The notes beneath the pieces are model-generated. The model did no database searches and was not told the origin of the DNA. It was given only the letters and a program-made list of their open reading frames with translations. A program made the translations under genes and the position numbers. This document shows, piece by piece, positions 17,701-25,975 of a stretch of 64,000 nucleotides of DNA; positions within the stretch are counted from its first letter, which is position 1, and every line of letters starts with the position of its first letter. Source of the stretch: JBNRMR01 sp050942895 (GTDB lineage: Bacteria; Bacillota; Clostridia; Christensenellales; UBA1750); NCBI GenBank assembly GCA_050942895.1, contig JBMNOE010000004.1:1-64000 (forward strand), given 5' to 3'.

Positions 17701-17830
17701 AGAATGTGAAGGTCTCCTGGTCCTTGTTCAGCTCCATGCATTTTTTGAATATATCGTTTTGCTGCCAAAACTCCATTACTTCTTCTTCGCGCTTGACAAA
17801 ATCAAGACTTGTGGAAACCTGCTTATACAT
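14705..17830 (-). CDS. ileS: Isoleucyl-tRNA synthetase (type 2)
   Basis: Charges tRNA-Ile with isoleucine in the cytoplasm. The 1041-residue chain has the class I motif PPTANGKPHVGHL near residue 50, the editing domain, and the KMSKS loop as GRKMSKHLGN. A cysteine pair occurs in CEKCGGEM. The length and the KDIYPRYHTMKG segment place it with the long eukaryote-like type 2 enzymes rather than the ~920-residue type 1 form; type 2 enzymes are generally less sensitive to mupirocin (family knowledge). Ribosome site GGGGAG. Expression is set by the T-box leader upstream. Confidence 0.95.
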   Translation of the reverse strand: MYKQVSTSLDFVKREEEVMEFWQQNDIFKKCMELNKDQETFTFYDGPPTANGKPHVGHLITRAFKDIYPRYHTMKGRYVLRKAGWDTHGLPVELEVEKALGIDSKTEIEAYGIEKFIEKCKESVWVYKEQWEKMSERIGFWADMENPYVTYENDYIESIWWSLKKISEKGLLYKGHKVVPYCPRCGTSLSSHEVAQGYKDVTDTSAYVKFPVKGEENTYLLAWTTTPWTLPSNVALTVNAKEDYATVLCHDETYIMAKALLDDVLGEGHYEIKSVCKGADLVGMDYERLFDFAGETNERGWYVVADDYVTLTDGTGIVHCAPAFGEDDARVGRKYELPFVQLVNGEGNFIPGTGFIEGMFVKDADAPILENLKSSGLSLKTEDFDHSYPFCWRCDTPLIYYATDTWFIAMSKVKDLLVENNLSINWMPDNIKHGRMGKFVENVLDWGLSRSRYWGTPLPVWECGCGHFHTIGSIAELKERCSGVPDDIELHRPYVDVLTMECEKCGGEMRRVLDVIDCWYDSGAMPFAQWHYPFENKELFEKHFPAQFISEAMDQTRGWFYTMLAISTLLFEKSSYESCLVLGLVADKDGRKMSKHLGNGIDPWDALNAQGADAVRWYFYVGSAPWMPSRFSFEAVSEAQRKYMGTLWNTYAFFVLYANIDRFDATKHSLDHSKLGLMDRWVLSRLNTLVKQVDENMEKYNATDSARAMNNFVDELSNWYVRTGRERFWAGGMEQDKINAYMTLYTVLVTMAKLTAPFTPFMAEQMYRNLVCQIDNNALESVHFCSFPQADTALIDEALEKDMDVVLRAVSLGRAARNNASIKNRQPLSMMYISGTQDLPEGYLDIIKGELNVKDVRFISDARAFTTYNVKPQLRTVGPKYGKQVGAIGRYLGEADGNDVVDALDEKGAFEFELGGVSISLTRDDLLLEKTQKAGFMAESDRDMTVILDTNLSPALIDEGYVRELVSKIQTMRKEAGFNVMDRIQVCISAGDELSSVAKAAAGEIMGDVMALSLDTGAADQSGYVKKWDINGLEAEISVKR

Positions 17831-17867
17831 AAAAACTCCCCTTTGCTGCTGCCTTTTTTACAAAAAG

Positions 17868-18227
17868 AAAAATAAAAGGCACATCTGTTCAGGACGGATG
17901 TGCCGTGGTACCACCTGTTTTCCTGCCTTGCGATTTACTTCTCATGTTTTCGCTTTCCCGCCTTTCCGCTTTATAAAAGCCCTGACGAAAGAAACGAAAG
18001 AAACAAAAGAATGATGCAAAGCAGCTCAACGCCCCTTAACGCGGGAAACGCTCGCCCTGAGATCCTTTGGTTTTGTTGAAAAGACTTTCAGGCGGGAAGC
18101 TCCGGGATGATCCGCCCTCCCCGCGCCCTGCCGCTTTTCACCCTGCGCGGCTCTCTGCAAAAGCGAGATGAGGAAGGCCGTTCCTTTCACAGCCATCAAT
18201 ATAAACCGGTTAAACACCAGCTTAATT
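17868..18227 (-). promoter_or_regulatory. T-box leader (isoleucine) of ileS
   Basis: The leader senses uncharged tRNA-Ile and prevents early termination. On the minus strand the T-box core AACAGGTGGTACCACG is at 17919-17904, overlapping a terminator stem GGCACATC/GATGTGCC (17904-17878) with a T-rich tail. The 5' part has an AGAGAGCCG motif and a probable specifier ATC at 18111-18109, followed by ATCCCGGAGC. The leuS leader has CTC in the same place before GCCCCGGAGC, which supports the specifier assignment. Confidence 0.88.
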
Positions 18228-18233
18228 CACATT

Positions 18234-18262
18234 ATTATACACTTTATAATATTGTTTGTAAA
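18234..18262 (-). promoter_or_regulatory. Sigma-A promoter of the ileS operon
   Basis: On the minus strand: TTTACA (18262-18257), 17 bp, TATAAT (18239-18234). It places the transcript start near 18227, ahead of the T-box leader. Confidence 0.8.
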
Positions 18263-18429
18263 GCGCAAGGAAAAATACATGCACCGGCCAACTATCGAAT
18301 TTTCGGAAAATTTGACCGGAGAAAAACTTTTCAGAAGTTTCGAAATAAAAAAAGCCCTGTAATGCGGAAAACACAGCTTTGTTGCAATTCGCTCAGCGGT
18401 ATGCTAAGATTTTTTTTGGAGGGATCCCA

Positions 18430-20331
18430 ATGAAAAAGAAAATCTTAGCCCCTTCCGGGCAAACACGGCGGTACGCTCCGTTCTTTTTTTCTTCAGGCAA
18501 GACAATCTCCCGCCGGTTGATCGCCGCCTACCTGGCATTTTATCTGCTTCCAATGTTCGTTTTCAGTTCCTTTTCATATGTCCAGCGGCAGCAAACGGCA
18601 ATAGACAATGCGCACCAGATGCTTGAAAACGCCCGAACAGCAGTTCAAGCGGACATACACTATATGCTAAACCAGACCAGCACCTCTTTGCAGACAGTTG
18701 CCACAAACACGCTTATTTTGGACTATCTTGAAAACTACAGCTCCAATCCTCATGACTATTTTATGTCGGCCATGTGGGAGTTTGGCCCACTGCTGAACAG
18801 CATAATTGAGATCAACCCGATGATAGCTTCAGTGCGCATTTACGCGCTGGATGAAAATATACCGCGTTTCCGCAATGTGATATACCCCGCAGGCAATTTA
18901 AAATACACAGGCCATCTGAAGGAGATAGAAGCTCTTGGCTACTCCCAGTCATGGCTTTCCCACAGCCAGGAGCTGTACCAGTGGCAGACGCAGGAGAACA
19001 TGCGCGACTGGCTTTTTCACTACACCAACCCTGATCCCATTGTATACTCAATGTTCAGAAAGCTCTACTCCGATAAGACTAATGCTCATATCGGCTATAT
19101 AGAAGTGTCCATCCGCGCCACAGACCTGCTCACCTGGGCCACCTTCAACAGGGAGGGGATCAGCGTTTTCTTTCTGGAGGAGGGAAAAGGGCTGGTGGAC
19201 TTTGAAAACGATGTATATCAGCTCAAAGACGTGGTGGAAAAAAACGCTATCGGCCCCATCGACCGAAACGGTGTGACACGGCTCAACGGCCGCAAGATGT
19301 TCGTCGTCGTAGATGATCTGGACGCGCCCCAGGTGCAGATGATCCTGACATTGCCATATGATCAGGTGCTCGGCAGCGTTGCGTCCCATGGCTATGATAT
19401 CGCAGTGGGGGTTGTGGTTGGCGCACTATTGTTGCTCGTGTTTGTCTTTCGGATATTCAAGAATGTGCCGACTCGCCTGAACCTGCTGGTGGACAACATC
19501 GAAAAACTACGGGCGGGGGAAGCGGATGTGGCTCTTGGCGATGACGAGGGGGATGAGATCAGCCTTGTGAACGAAACGCTCTCTCAGCTGATCGACCATA
19601 ATAACCGGCTGATCAACACCGTCTACAAGGTGCAGCTGGCGGAAAAGGACGCCAAGCTTTCATATCTTGAGGCTCAGATTGACCCTCATTTCCTTTTTAA
19701 CTCGCTTGAGGCCATAAGGATGTCTGCCCAGCTGGCACGAGCCCAGGACGTGGCCGATGCACTGGTGGCTCTCAGCAGTGTCCTTCGGGTGCGGATCAAC
19801 TACGACGGCATGGCCACATTAGAGCAGGAAACTTACATCCTTCGCAATTATATCTTCGTTGAGAACATCCGCCTGGAAAACCGCGTGATGCTGGAGATCA
19901 TCGCTGACGAGGGCTTGGAGGGCAGCAAAATGCCATCGCTGCTGCTTCAGCCCCTGGCGGAAAATGCAGTGCGTCACGGGATGCAAAGGGCCGGCATAAT
20001 GCTGCTGATTAAGGTGGAAATTCTCCGGCGCGAAGGTGGCCGGCTGTTGATTCGCATCACTGATAACGGCGACGGCATGGATGTCGCCCGCCTTGAAGAA
20101 ATTACCGCACATATGAAAAACATGGAAGAAGGACAGGCTCTTTCAAACGCCAAAGCCAACGGTGTGGGCCTTTCAAATATCTATCAGCGGCTGAAGCTGA
20201 TTTATGGCGATCAGGCTCAGCTTGACATCGTCAGCATCGCCGGCTCTGGAACCCAGATTGAAATCATCATTCCGCAAACAGATGCGATTAAGGATGAGGA
20301 ATTTGAAAAAATGATTAATAATTCATACTAA
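18430..20331 (+). CDS. YesM-type sensor histidine kinase
   Basis: A membrane sensor of about 633 residues. A first membrane span lies near residues 25-50, followed by an extracellular sensing region of about 280 residues, a second span (VGALLLLVFVFRIF), a HAMP linker, and the His_kinase domain with EAQIDPHFLFNSLEAIRM (His about residue 420) and an ATPase domain with LAENAVRHG and DNGDGM. This layout is that of kinases that sense carbohydrates and control neighbouring sugar transporters. The start is ATG 18430 behind GGAGG. The response regulator follows at 20449. Confidence 0.93.
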   Translation: MKKKILAPSGQTRRYAPFFFSSGKTISRRLIAAYLAFYLLPMFVFSSFSYVQRQQTAIDNAHQMLENARTAVQADIHYMLNQTSTSLQTVATNTLILDYLENYSSNPHDYFMSAMWEFGPLLNSIIEINPMIASVRIYALDENIPRFRNVIYPAGNLKYTGHLKEIEALGYSQSWLSHSQELYQWQTQENMRDWLFHYTNPDPIVYSMFRKLYSDKTNAHIGYIEVSIRATDLLTWATFNREGISVFFLEEGKGLVDFENDVYQLKDVVEKNAIGPIDRNGVTRLNGRKMFVVVDDLDAPQVQMILTLPYDQVLGSVASHGYDIAVGVVVGALLLLVFVFRIFKNVPTRLNLLVDNIEKLRAGEADVALGDDEGDEISLVNETLSQLIDHNNRLINTVYKVQLAEKDAKLSYLEAQIDPHFLFNSLEAIRMSAQLARAQDVADALVALSSVLRVRINYDGMATLEQETYILRNYIFVENIRLENRVMLEIIADEGLEGSKMPSLLLQPLAENAVRHGMQRAGIMLLIKVEILRREGGRLLIRITDNGDGMDVARLEEITAHMKNMEEGQALSNAKANGVGLSNIYQRLKLIYGDQAQLDIVSIAGSGTQIEIIIPQTDAIKDEEFEKMINNSY

Positions 20332-20448
20332 TCCTAATATAAAGAACTTGTGCCTTTCATTTTAGGATGCTTTAATTGAAGTACAGGGATGTGTAGGACC
20401 TTTGCGTTGTTCAGGCATTCGGCTTCCAAATATGGTGGAGGTGGATGG

Positions 20449-21942
20449 ATGTATAAACTGATGATGGTCGATGACCAACAAAGAATCATGGAGGGCATTG
20501 TCCAAATTATTCGGCAGAGCGACCTTCCCTTTTCGCAGTTTCACATTGCGGAAAGCGGCATGGATGCTCTTGAATGCATGGGCAGTTTTTCCCCTGATGC
20601 AGTAATTGCCGACATACGAATGCCCGAAATGGATGGCTTGCAGTTCATCGAGCGGGTAAGAAGTGCGGGGGGAGAAGGTCGGCGGGTTCCTATCATCATC
20701 CTTTCAGGATATGATGAGTTTGAATATGCCAGAAAAGCCATTTCCAGCGGGGTGATCAGCTATTTGCTCAAGCCTGTGAGCAGCGATGAACTCTATAACG
20801 CCCTTAGGCAAGTCTGCGATATGCTGGCGGAAAGAACAGAGCGGGAGGCTTCAGGCATCGACCATCGGCCTTACGTCATTCGCGCTGCGCTGAACGGCAC
20901 CCAGATGGACGGCGAATGGGGCGAGGAGGGCCCCTTTTTGCTGGCGCAGTTGATCCCCGCGCGGATGGATGCTTCTTTCCAACGGGAGATGCAGCGCTTT
21001 GTTGAAACCTATAAGGAGAACCTGCGCAGCGTTTATGAGCGCGAGGGTGACGTTCTGTGTCTGGTAAAAGGAGCGAAGCTTTCCTATGCTCGAATCTTTC
21101 CCAAAGCAACTGAGGTGAATGTGAGCCTGCCCATTAAAAACCTGGCGGGTCTTTCTCAGGCGCTTAAACAAGTGCGGCTAGTGCATCTAAGACGCAGCGT
21201 CATATCCCGACAGACGGTTGTTTCATACAGCGATATCAGCAGCTCCGACAGAGTGCTTTCGATGGTTCACTTCGCTGATTTGCGCCGGGTCACCGATGCC
21301 ATTTCACAGGGGAACGCCGCCAAGCTTGCCACGTTGCTGGCAGAGATAAACGCCAAGCTAATGCGGCAAGAGGCCACGCTGGAGCATGTGTGCGCCTATT
21401 ACAGTTCGATGTGCATGGAACTGTACAAGCGGTATTTCAGCATCACTTTGCTGGAACTGCTTTCCGAGGAGTTCGATTTTTTCCTCCACAGCGCCTCGCT
21501 GCTGGCCGAATTCACCGGCATTGAACGCATTAGCGACGAGGTTCTGCGCAATCTCCGCTCCCTTTGTGAAAAGCTGCCTGTGCATAAGACCGATAACCTG
21601 GTGCTGGCCGCAAAGGAATATGTGGCATCACATCCTCAGGTGAATCTGGCAGAGCTTGCAGAAAAGCTGCATATCTCCAGCCAGTATTTAAGCAGCCGGT
21701 TTAATAAGGAAACCGGACGATCATTTTCGTCGTTTTTGATCGAAAAAAGAATGGAAGCGGCTAAAAACCTGCTGGAATCAACTGCGCGCCCGGTGTCAGA
21801 CATCGGGCGGTCGGTTGGGTATCTGAGCGACAAGCACTTTTACGTCGTTTTCAAAAAGATCGTCGGAGATTCTCCGGCAAAATACCGCCAAAGAATGAGA
21901 GCAAAAAAATTTAACTTAAACAGTGGGAGGGCAAAGGAATGA
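20449..21942 (+). CDS. YesN-type response regulator with AraC DNA-binding domain
   Basis: A 497-residue regulator. The receiver domain has the acidic pair VDDQ, the phospho-acceptor Asp55 in IADIRMPEMDG and the Lys in LLKPVS. A middle region of about 250 residues separates it from the C-terminal AraC-type double helix-turn-helix (NLAELAEKLHISSQYLSSRF ... IGRSVGYLSDKHFYVVFKK). The start ATG 20449 follows GGAGGTGG. It is the partner of the preceding kinase and most likely activates the uronide genes here and the ABC operon at 9-12.7 kb. It overlaps the Gfo/Idh gene by 4 bases. Confidence 0.93.
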   Translation: MYKLMMVDDQQRIMEGIVQIIRQSDLPFSQFHIAESGMDALECMGSFSPDAVIADIRMPEMDGLQFIERVRSAGGEGRRVPIIILSGYDEFEYARKAISSGVISYLLKPVSSDELYNALRQVCDMLAERTEREASGIDHRPYVIRAALNGTQMDGEWGEEGPFLLAQLIPARMDASFQREMQRFVETYKENLRSVYEREGDVLCLVKGAKLSYARIFPKATEVNVSLPIKNLAGLSQALKQVRLVHLRRSVISRQTVVSYSDISSSDRVLSMVHFADLRRVTDAISQGNAAKLATLLAEINAKLMRQEATLEHVCAYYSSMCMELYKRYFSITLLELLSEEFDFFLHSASLLAEFTGIERISDEVLRNLRSLCEKLPVHKTDNLVLAAKEYVASHPQVNLAELAEKLHISSQYLSSRFNKETGRSFSSFLIEKRMEAAKNLLESTARPVSDIGRSVGYLSDKHFYVVFKKIVGDSPAKYRQRMRAKKFNLNSGRAKE

Positions 21943-23261
21943 TGATGAAACCAAAGGAGCCGGTGCGCGTGGCATTGATTGGCTGCGGGCACCGCTCGAA
22001 CACTATCTACAAGCCGCTGTTCGCAGGTCTTAAGCCCTGGATGGAACTGGTGGCGGTGTGCGACCCTGTAAAGGAGCACGCGGATGATTACGCGGCGGAC
22101 TTTGAAAACGTGCGCGTATGCTATGACATCCAAAGCCTTGTGGCCGGCGGTGACTTTGAGGCCGCGCTGGTGGTAGCGCCGATACCGCTGCATCATGCAT
22201 ATTCTGTCTATCTTTCCAGCCACAAGATACACAATCTGATTGAAACCTCCTGGTGCAACACCCTCTCTCAGGCAAGAGACATGATCGCCGCCGCAAAGAA
22301 GAACGATGTCTACACCCGGGTTGCCGAAAACTTTTACCATTATCCCATAGACCGTTTTGCCCAAACCCTCAGGGGCAGCGGCTATATCGGCGATATTAAG
22401 CGCATTTTCTCCTATAACGACCACACAGGCTACCACAACAATTCCCGCTGGCTGGTGTTTTCCGGTGAGACGCCCCTGTGGATCAACGCCATAGAACACG
22501 CTATGCCCACGATGGAATACTACCAGACCAAAGAGCGCTACTACAACAAGGAAGTGTTTCGCGGCAGATACATCCAGTTTCCCGGCGGGCTGATGGTCGT
22601 CGATCAGGCGGCCAATATCAAGGGCCAATTGGGCAGGCAGGTGCGCCCGGGATTCACCGAATGGCATGGCTCCTGCGGCACTCTTGCCCAGCGCGGCGAG
22701 AGGCACGCAGCGGAGCCCCACTGGATCTACGACAATAACGGCAGGGCTGAGCGGGGCTTTGGCGTCCATAGCGAATGGGTGGCTGAAATCCGAAAATGCG
22801 ATGACGGGGGCAAAAACATCTTCTATGAGGAAAAAAAGCCTGCCGATGCCAATATCATCTCAAAGGTGGAGCGTTACTATCTGCCTGACGGCTACTACGC
22901 GGGCGTTCGGGCGTGCATCCCCGGCGGCGAGATCAACTATGTGAACCCGGTGCGTATAGGTGCGCGCAGCCGCCATTACTTCCCTGAGTATGGTGTGGCG
23001 GTGGCCAGCCACATGATAGACTTCGCATTGCAAGTACGGGGTCTGAAGCAGTCAGAGTTCGACGAGCAGGGTGCGCTGATGTCCATGATGATGGAAGTGG
23101 GCGCAAGGGAGTCCATTTTGCAAAACGGCTCACAGATCGCGTTGCCGCTTACAGGCGAGCTGGAAAGCGACAGGATAATGGAGGAGAATCTTCGCAAGCA
23201 GTTCGGCGTGGACCCGCTGGATGTGGAGGCCATGATGTCCTACAAATACTCAAAGCCATAA
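21939..23261 (+). CDS. Gfo/Idh/MocA-family oxidoreductase-like protein
   Basis: A 440-residue protein with an N-terminal NAD(P)-binding fold (RVALIGCGHRSNTIYKP) and the family's C-terminal sheet domain. At the place of the usual E-K-P motif, which carries the catalytic lysine, it has LIETSWCNTL, so the lysine is not in its normal position. It is also longer than typical members. Many relatives act on inositols, uronates or amino sugars; within this locus a uronide-related oxidation or epimerisation is likely, but the missing EKP makes the chemistry uncertain. Its start overlaps the regulator stop. Confidence 0.82.
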   Translation: MMMKPKEPVRVALIGCGHRSNTIYKPLFAGLKPWMELVAVCDPVKEHADDYAADFENVRVCYDIQSLVAGGDFEAALVVAPIPLHHAYSVYLSSHKIHNLIETSWCNTLSQARDMIAAAKKNDVYTRVAENFYHYPIDRFAQTLRGSGYIGDIKRIFSYNDHTGYHNNSRWLVFSGETPLWINAIEHAMPTMEYYQTKERYYNKEVFRGRYIQFPGGLMVVDQAANIKGQLGRQVRPGFTEWHGSCGTLAQRGERHAAEPHWIYDNNGRAERGFGVHSEWVAEIRKCDDGGKNIFYEEKKPADANIISKVERYYLPDGYYAGVRACIPGGEINYVNPVRIGARSRHYFPEYGVAVASHMIDFALQVRGLKQSEFDEQGALMSMMMEVGARESILQNGSQIALPLTGELESDRIMEENLRKQFGVDPLDVEAMMSYKYSKP

Positions 23262-23303
23262 AAAGGGAGACTGCGCCCCTTAGACGGAAAGGAAAACTCA
23301 CCC

Positions 23304-24410
23304 ATGAAAAAACGATTTGAAAGGGAAGAAAAGTGGTTGATCGATGAAGGAACCGGCCGAAGGCTGCGTCAGATCACAGATCATCCCTCGATACACCATC
23401 ATCCCTTCTTCCTGATCCCCGTATACGACAGCGCCATGCGCTACCTGTATTTCGTCTCCCACAGAACGGGCAGCCCACAGGTATTTGTGGAGGATAAAGC
23501 GGACCGCTGCTTTTACCAGCTTTCCGATGTGGCGGCATTGAACGAATGGTCGGTGCATCCCTGGGAGAACTTAGTTTACTATATCGCTGACGGCTGCGCT
23601 CTTTGCACCGATGCGGTAACCGGCAAAACGGAGGTCTTGCTGGACGGCGGTAAGGTCGCTGAGTTGTCAGGGGGAGCCATAAACCCAGGCACAACGCCGA
23701 TTACACCCGGCACCACCGCAGTCAGCGCCTGCGGGCGGTTCTGGGCCATTCGCATAGTCGACCGGGATGGTTACTCTATTTGGATATACGACAGGCAGGC
23801 CGGCGTTTGGGCGAAGGAATACACCGGGCCCATGGTCTCCCACATGCAGTTTTGCCCGGACGATCATAGTCTCCTTTTCTTCGCAGGCCCGTTGACCGAC
23901 CGGGTCTGGGTTTTAAACCGGAAAACAGGTCAAGCTCGGCGAACCTTTCAGCGCGACGCCGCCGCAAAGCAGTGGATCACCCACGAATCCTGGATTCCCG
24001 GGCGCAAGGAATTATCGCTGGTGGACTGGCCCAAGGGGATTTTAGCCGTGAACGTGGAAACAGGCGCCGTTCGCAGGATTGCCTCCTTCAACGCCTGGCA
24101 TGCCATTGCAAACGACCAGGGGACACGGATAGTGGCCGACACCAACTTCCCCGACCGGGGCTTGATGCTCTGTGATGTCGATGCACAAAACGCCAAGGGC
24201 GGGCTGCTATGCCGCCCTCAGGCCACCAGCCTGGGCGCCCACTGGGCAGAACCCTTTCCGTATGATGACGGCCCCATACAGGTGTACGCGCCGCAGCATA
24301 CTCACCCGCATCCACGGTTTTCACCGGACGGGGAAAAGGTGGTATTCACCTCGGACAAGAGCGGCTTTGCACAGTTGTTCGAAGTGGAGTTGCCTCAGGA
24401 ACTTCGATAA
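23304..24410 (+). CDS. Oligogalacturonide lyase-like protein (PL22 family)
   Basis: A 368-residue seven-bladed propeller protein resembling PL22 oligogalacturonide lyases, which split unsaturated galacturonate disaccharides in the cytoplasm during pectin breakdown. Visible marks are the N-terminal GRRLRQITDHPSIHHHPFF, the middle THESWIPGRKE with a conserved His, GAHWAEP, and the C-terminal THPHPRFSPDGEKVVFTSD, which carries the metal-binding histidines. There is no signal peptide. It lies between the Gfo/Idh gene (42 bp) and the aldolase-like gene (22 bp), and gives the best clue that the locus handles pectin-derived uronides. A TolB-like propeller is the alternative. Confidence 0.8.
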   Translation: MKKRFEREEKWLIDEGTGRRLRQITDHPSIHHHPFFLIPVYDSAMRYLYFVSHRTGSPQVFVEDKADRCFYQLSDVAALNEWSVHPWENLVYYIADGCALCTDAVTGKTEVLLDGGKVAELSGGAINPGTTPITPGTTAVSACGRFWAIRIVDRDGYSIWIYDRQAGVWAKEYTGPMVSHMQFCPDDHSLLFFAGPLTDRVWVLNRKTGQARRTFQRDAAAKQWITHESWIPGRKELSLVDWPKGILAVNVETGAVRRIASFNAWHAIANDQGTRIVADTNFPDRGLMLCDVDAQNAKGGLLCRPQATSLGAHWAEPFPYDDGPIQVYAPQHTHPHPRFSPDGEKVVFTSDKSGFAQLFEVELPQELR

Positions 24411-24432
24411 AAAACAAAAGGAGAATTGAACT

Positions 24433-25269
24433 ATGCCTAAAATGCCTAAAAATATCAACTGGAAATCCATCTTCCCGGCCATCTGCATTCCTTTGAAGGA
24501 CGATTACTCTGTGAACGAGCCTGAGCTGCGCAGGTACGTTTCCTGGCTGGCAGATTTTGATGAGATTGGCGGCGTTGTCACCAACGGTCATACAGGCGAG
24601 ATTACCTCCATGAGCCTTGAAGAGCGTGCGCAGATCACTAGTATTGTAGCAGATGAAATCGGAAGCAGATCGATGGTAATATCCGGCGTCTGTTCCGAGG
24701 GCACCATGACCGCCATCGACGAAGCGAAAGCGGCTCAGGCAGCAGGCGCGGACGGCATTTTGTTGATGCCGCCCCACATATGGCTGCGCTTCGGTATGAA
24801 CCGCAGCATGGTTGTCAACCACTTCAGAAGGATCGCTGAAGCGATCGATATCGGCATAGTCATCCACCTGTATCCCTTCGCAACGAAAGCTTTCTACGAT
24901 GTGGACACCATCGTGGAGTTGGCCCGGATCCCCAATGTGAAATGCCTGAAGATCGGCACACGCCAGCAGGCCGTCTACGAACGTGATATCCGCATATTGC
25001 GGGAAAAAGCGCCCAAGCTTTCGATCATCACCTGCCATGATGAATATCTCCTGACCAGCATGTACCCCGGCGTGGACGGTGCATTGATTGGCTTTGCCGG
25101 CTGCATACCTGAGCTGATTACCCAGGCATGGAAGGCGTTGAAGGCGGGGGACTTTGCCGCCACACGAAAGTTTGAGGAAAAGATAGCGCCTATGTCAGAG
25201 GCGATCTACGGGGTGGGACAGCCCTCCGGCGAGGCCCATGCGCGAACCGGTGCTACCCATACAATATGA
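24433..25269 (+). CDS. DHDPS/NAL-family aldolase, C-terminus shortened
   Basis: A 278-residue TIM-barrel protein of the dihydrodipicolinate synthase/N-acetylneuraminate lyase family, which includes KDG aldolase and 5-dehydro-4-deoxyglucarate dehydratase. The Schiff-base lysine is in NVKCLKIGT, the catalytic Tyr in VIHLYPF, and the substrate loop reads NGHTGE. In this locus it would cleave or dehydrate a ketodeoxy-uronate. Relatives normally end about 20 residues later with a helix after a GEAHARMK-like segment; here GEAHAR is followed by TGATHTI and a stop, so the last helices appear lost. It may still fold because the barrel is complete. Confidence 0.82.
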   Translation: MPKMPKNINWKSIFPAICIPLKDDYSVNEPELRRYVSWLADFDEIGGVVTNGHTGEITSMSLEERAQITSIVADEIGSRSMVISGVCSEGTMTAIDEAKAAQAAGADGILLMPPHIWLRFGMNRSMVVNHFRRIAEAIDIGIVIHLYPFATKAFYDVDTIVELARIPNVKCLKIGTRQQAVYERDIRILREKAPKLSIITCHDEYLLTSMYPGVDGALIGFAGCIPELITQAWKALKAGDFAATRKFEEKIAPMSEAIYGVGQPSGEAHARTGATHTI

Positions 25270-25330
25270 CATCCACAGTGTCTTGCTTCGAGGGGTCCGG
25301 AGAGTTCGTTTCCTTAATTAAGAACACATA

Positions 25331-25372
25331 AAGCGCTCCCGAACAGGCGGCAAAGCATGTTTGGGAGCTTGT
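25331..25372. terminator. Terminator between convergent operons
   Basis: GCTCCCGAACA pairs with TGTTTGGGAGC around a loop of about 12 bases, with T-rich sequence following. It serves the uronide genes on the left and the leuS-acetyltransferase operon on the right. Confidence 0.65.
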
Positions 25373-25402
25373 TATCTACTTAAGCAATATTTGTTTTTTT
25401 GT

Positions 25403-25951
25403 TTAGAGCTTTTTGCCGAAAAGTATGTCAGGCTTGCCCGGGCCGTTTGCGTCGGGGATCACCCCGATTACGCTGTAGCCCTGGCGCAGATAAAAAGCGC
25501 TCTGGTGGCTGCCGGGCTCGAAGTTCATCATATGTGCAGGCAGGTTAAAGTATAGGTCAACGCTTGAAAAAGAGGTTTCCCCAGGCTCGTTTTCATCATC
25601 AGCGCCCAGGTATATGGTGAGCCCGCCCTGCGCTCTTGCGGCGTTTTCCAAGGAACGGACGATGACTGCGCCATAGCCCTTGCGGCGCATATCCTCCCTC
25701 ACGCACAGGGGATGCAGCTCGAAAACCCGGCCGTCGTACTGGGGGATGATGCCGCCCCAGCCCACCACCTCGCTGCCCTCCATGGCGGCCAGCATAGTGT
25801 TGCCCGGGCGCAGCAGCTCGTCGATTGCCTGCACCGCTTCCGATAGGGTGGACCAGCCCCTGGGCAGGCTCTCGCTTAGTATCTGTGCGGCCTGTCTGCG
25901 CTGAAGGCTTGTTAAGTTGTTCATATTTGCTATGTGCATTTTAAACCTCAA
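25403..25951 (-). CDS. GNAT acetyltransferase, AAC(6')-like
   Basis: A 182-residue GNAT-fold acetyltransferase. The acetyl-CoA loop is REDMRRKGYGAVIVRSLE, and the C-terminal part follows the aminoglycoside 6'-N-acetyltransferase (AAC(6')-Ii-like) pattern: YLGADDENEPGETSFS, then FYLRQGYSVIGVIPDANG and GKPDILFGKKL. Whether it acts on aminoglycosides or on a cellular amine or protein is not shown by sequence. It begins 24 bases after leuS and so is probably transcribed from the leuS T-box promoter. Confidence 0.85.
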   Translation of the reverse strand: MRFKMHIANMNNLTSLQRRQAAQILSESLPRGWSTLSEAVQAIDELLRPGNTMLAAMEGSEVVGWGGIIPQYDGRVFELHPLCVREDMRRKGYGAVIVRSLENAARAQGGLTIYLGADDENEPGETSFSSVDLYFNLPAHMMNFEPGSHQSAFYLRQGYSVIGVIPDANGPGKPDILFGKKL

Positions 25952-25975
25952 TTGTTAAGAACAGTTGTTATGCCA

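Noticed and set aside
18382..18410. TTGCAA - 17 bp - TAAGAT as promoter of the YesM-type kinase
   Set aside because: The transcript would begin within or right at the ribosome site of the kinase, leaving no room for a leader.
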